Assembly (NCBI GenBank): GCA_023390215.1
Contig: JAEWDG010000293.1
Coordinates: 1 to 7,194 of the forward strand
DNA length: 7,194 bases
Direction of reading: 5' to 3'
Origin: Bacteroidota bacterium
Lineage (GTDB): Bacteria > Bacteroidota > Bacteroidia > Chitinophagales > Chitinophagaceae
A model generated the notes under the pieces. The model did no database searches and was not told where the DNA came from. It saw only the letters and a program-made list of their open reading frames with translations. A program made the translations under genes and the position numbers. Positions 7,082 to 7,194 of this stretch are shown piece by piece; within the stretch, counting starts at the first letter, position 1, and each line of letters begins with the position of its first letter.

Positions 7082-7112
7082 CGAAACTATCTGTTGAAAA
7101 TCGTTACCGCAA
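7082..7112 (-). promoter_or_regulatory. Tentative Bacteroidota-type promoter for the decarboxylase gene
   Basis: On the minus strand, TAGTTTCG (7089-7082) matches five of the six defined positions of the -7 box TAnnTTTG, and a TTG (7112-7110, within ATTG) lies 20 nt upstream, close to the spacing of the Bacteroidota -33 TTTG element. Transcription would begin near 7075, leaving a leader of about 45 nt that carries the GC-rich hairpin. Matches this short occur by chance. Confidence 0.3.
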
Positions 7113-7158
7113 TGAGACAAAAGTTTTCTCCGGATGATTTTGCTCAGTCTTCCCCTCC

Positions 7159-7194
7159 CCAGACCTATAAGGTCTTAAAACCTTATAGGTCTGG
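7159..7194. repeat. Perfect inverted repeat, REP-like palindrome copy 2 (may continue past the window)
   Basis: Arms ccagacctataaggt (7159-7173) and accttataggtctgg (7180-7194) are perfect reverse complements of 15 nt around the loop cttaaa, the same loop as the copy at 1699-1740. The 32-nt core 7161-7192 is identical to 1704-1735, but the outer stem pairs are CC/GG instead of AGCTA/TAGCT. The element reaches the last base, so the stem may be longer; the preceding tcccctcccc would pair if the sequence continued with a G-rich run. It lies about 130 nt upstream of the decarboxylase start, so it does not terminate that gene; it may belong to a neighbour outside the window. Confidence 0.85.

Noticed and set aside
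1699..7194. The two palindromes as a CRISPR array or as ends of a transposon carrying the four genes between them
   Set aside because: There are only two copies 5.4 kb apart with no spacers, no transposase between them, and no target-site duplications visible; the genes between them look like normal chromosomal genes in different transcription units.

Overview
The window looks like an ordinary chromosomal segment of a member of the Bacteroidota, most likely of the Chitinophagales/Sphingobacteriia type. The reasons are a secreted protein ending in a type IX secretion (T9SS) sorting domain with the usual DUF7619-like and 'LPLKLLSF...YYRLK..D.DG' blocks, a relaxed lipobox followed by Lys-Glu, AT-leaning intergenic DNA with palindromic repeats, and promoter-like sequences of the TAnnTTTG class. 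The rank below phylum is inference.

Layout: (1) 1-1655, plus strand: the 3' part of a large secreted, T9SS-exported adhesin-like protein, cut by the window edge. (2) 1699-1740: a perfect 18-bp inverted repeat, probably terminator or REP-like, followed at once by a promoter-like box. (3) 1758-3551, plus: a complete ABC exporter half-transporter. (4) 3616-4170, plus: a small lipoprotein with an NTF2/SnoaL-like domain, closed by a clear intrinsic terminator at 4192-4218. (5) 4312-5604, plus: a secreted PQQ-dependent sugar (sorbosone/glucose) dehydrogenase-like beta-propeller. (6) 5605-5788: a convergent intergenic stretch with a structured sequence that resembles a dispersed Bacteroidota repeat. 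(7) 5789-7030, minus: a group II PLP-dependent decarboxylase of unknown substrate. (8) 7031-7194: its upstream region, with a GC-rich hairpin, a tentative promoter, and at the window edge a second copy of the palindrome seen at 1699-1740.

The genes do not form an obvious pathway. ABC exporter and lipoprotein may share a transcript (64-nt gap, no convincing promoter between them). The sugar dehydrogenase is separated from them by a terminator, and the decarboxylase is transcribed convergently on its own. I see no defence system, phage, CRISPR array, rRNA/tRNA or transposase gene. The most interesting items are the two palindromes, whose cores are identical but whose flanking stem bases differ while still pairing, and the shortened x-loop of the ABC exporter's nucleotide-binding domain.
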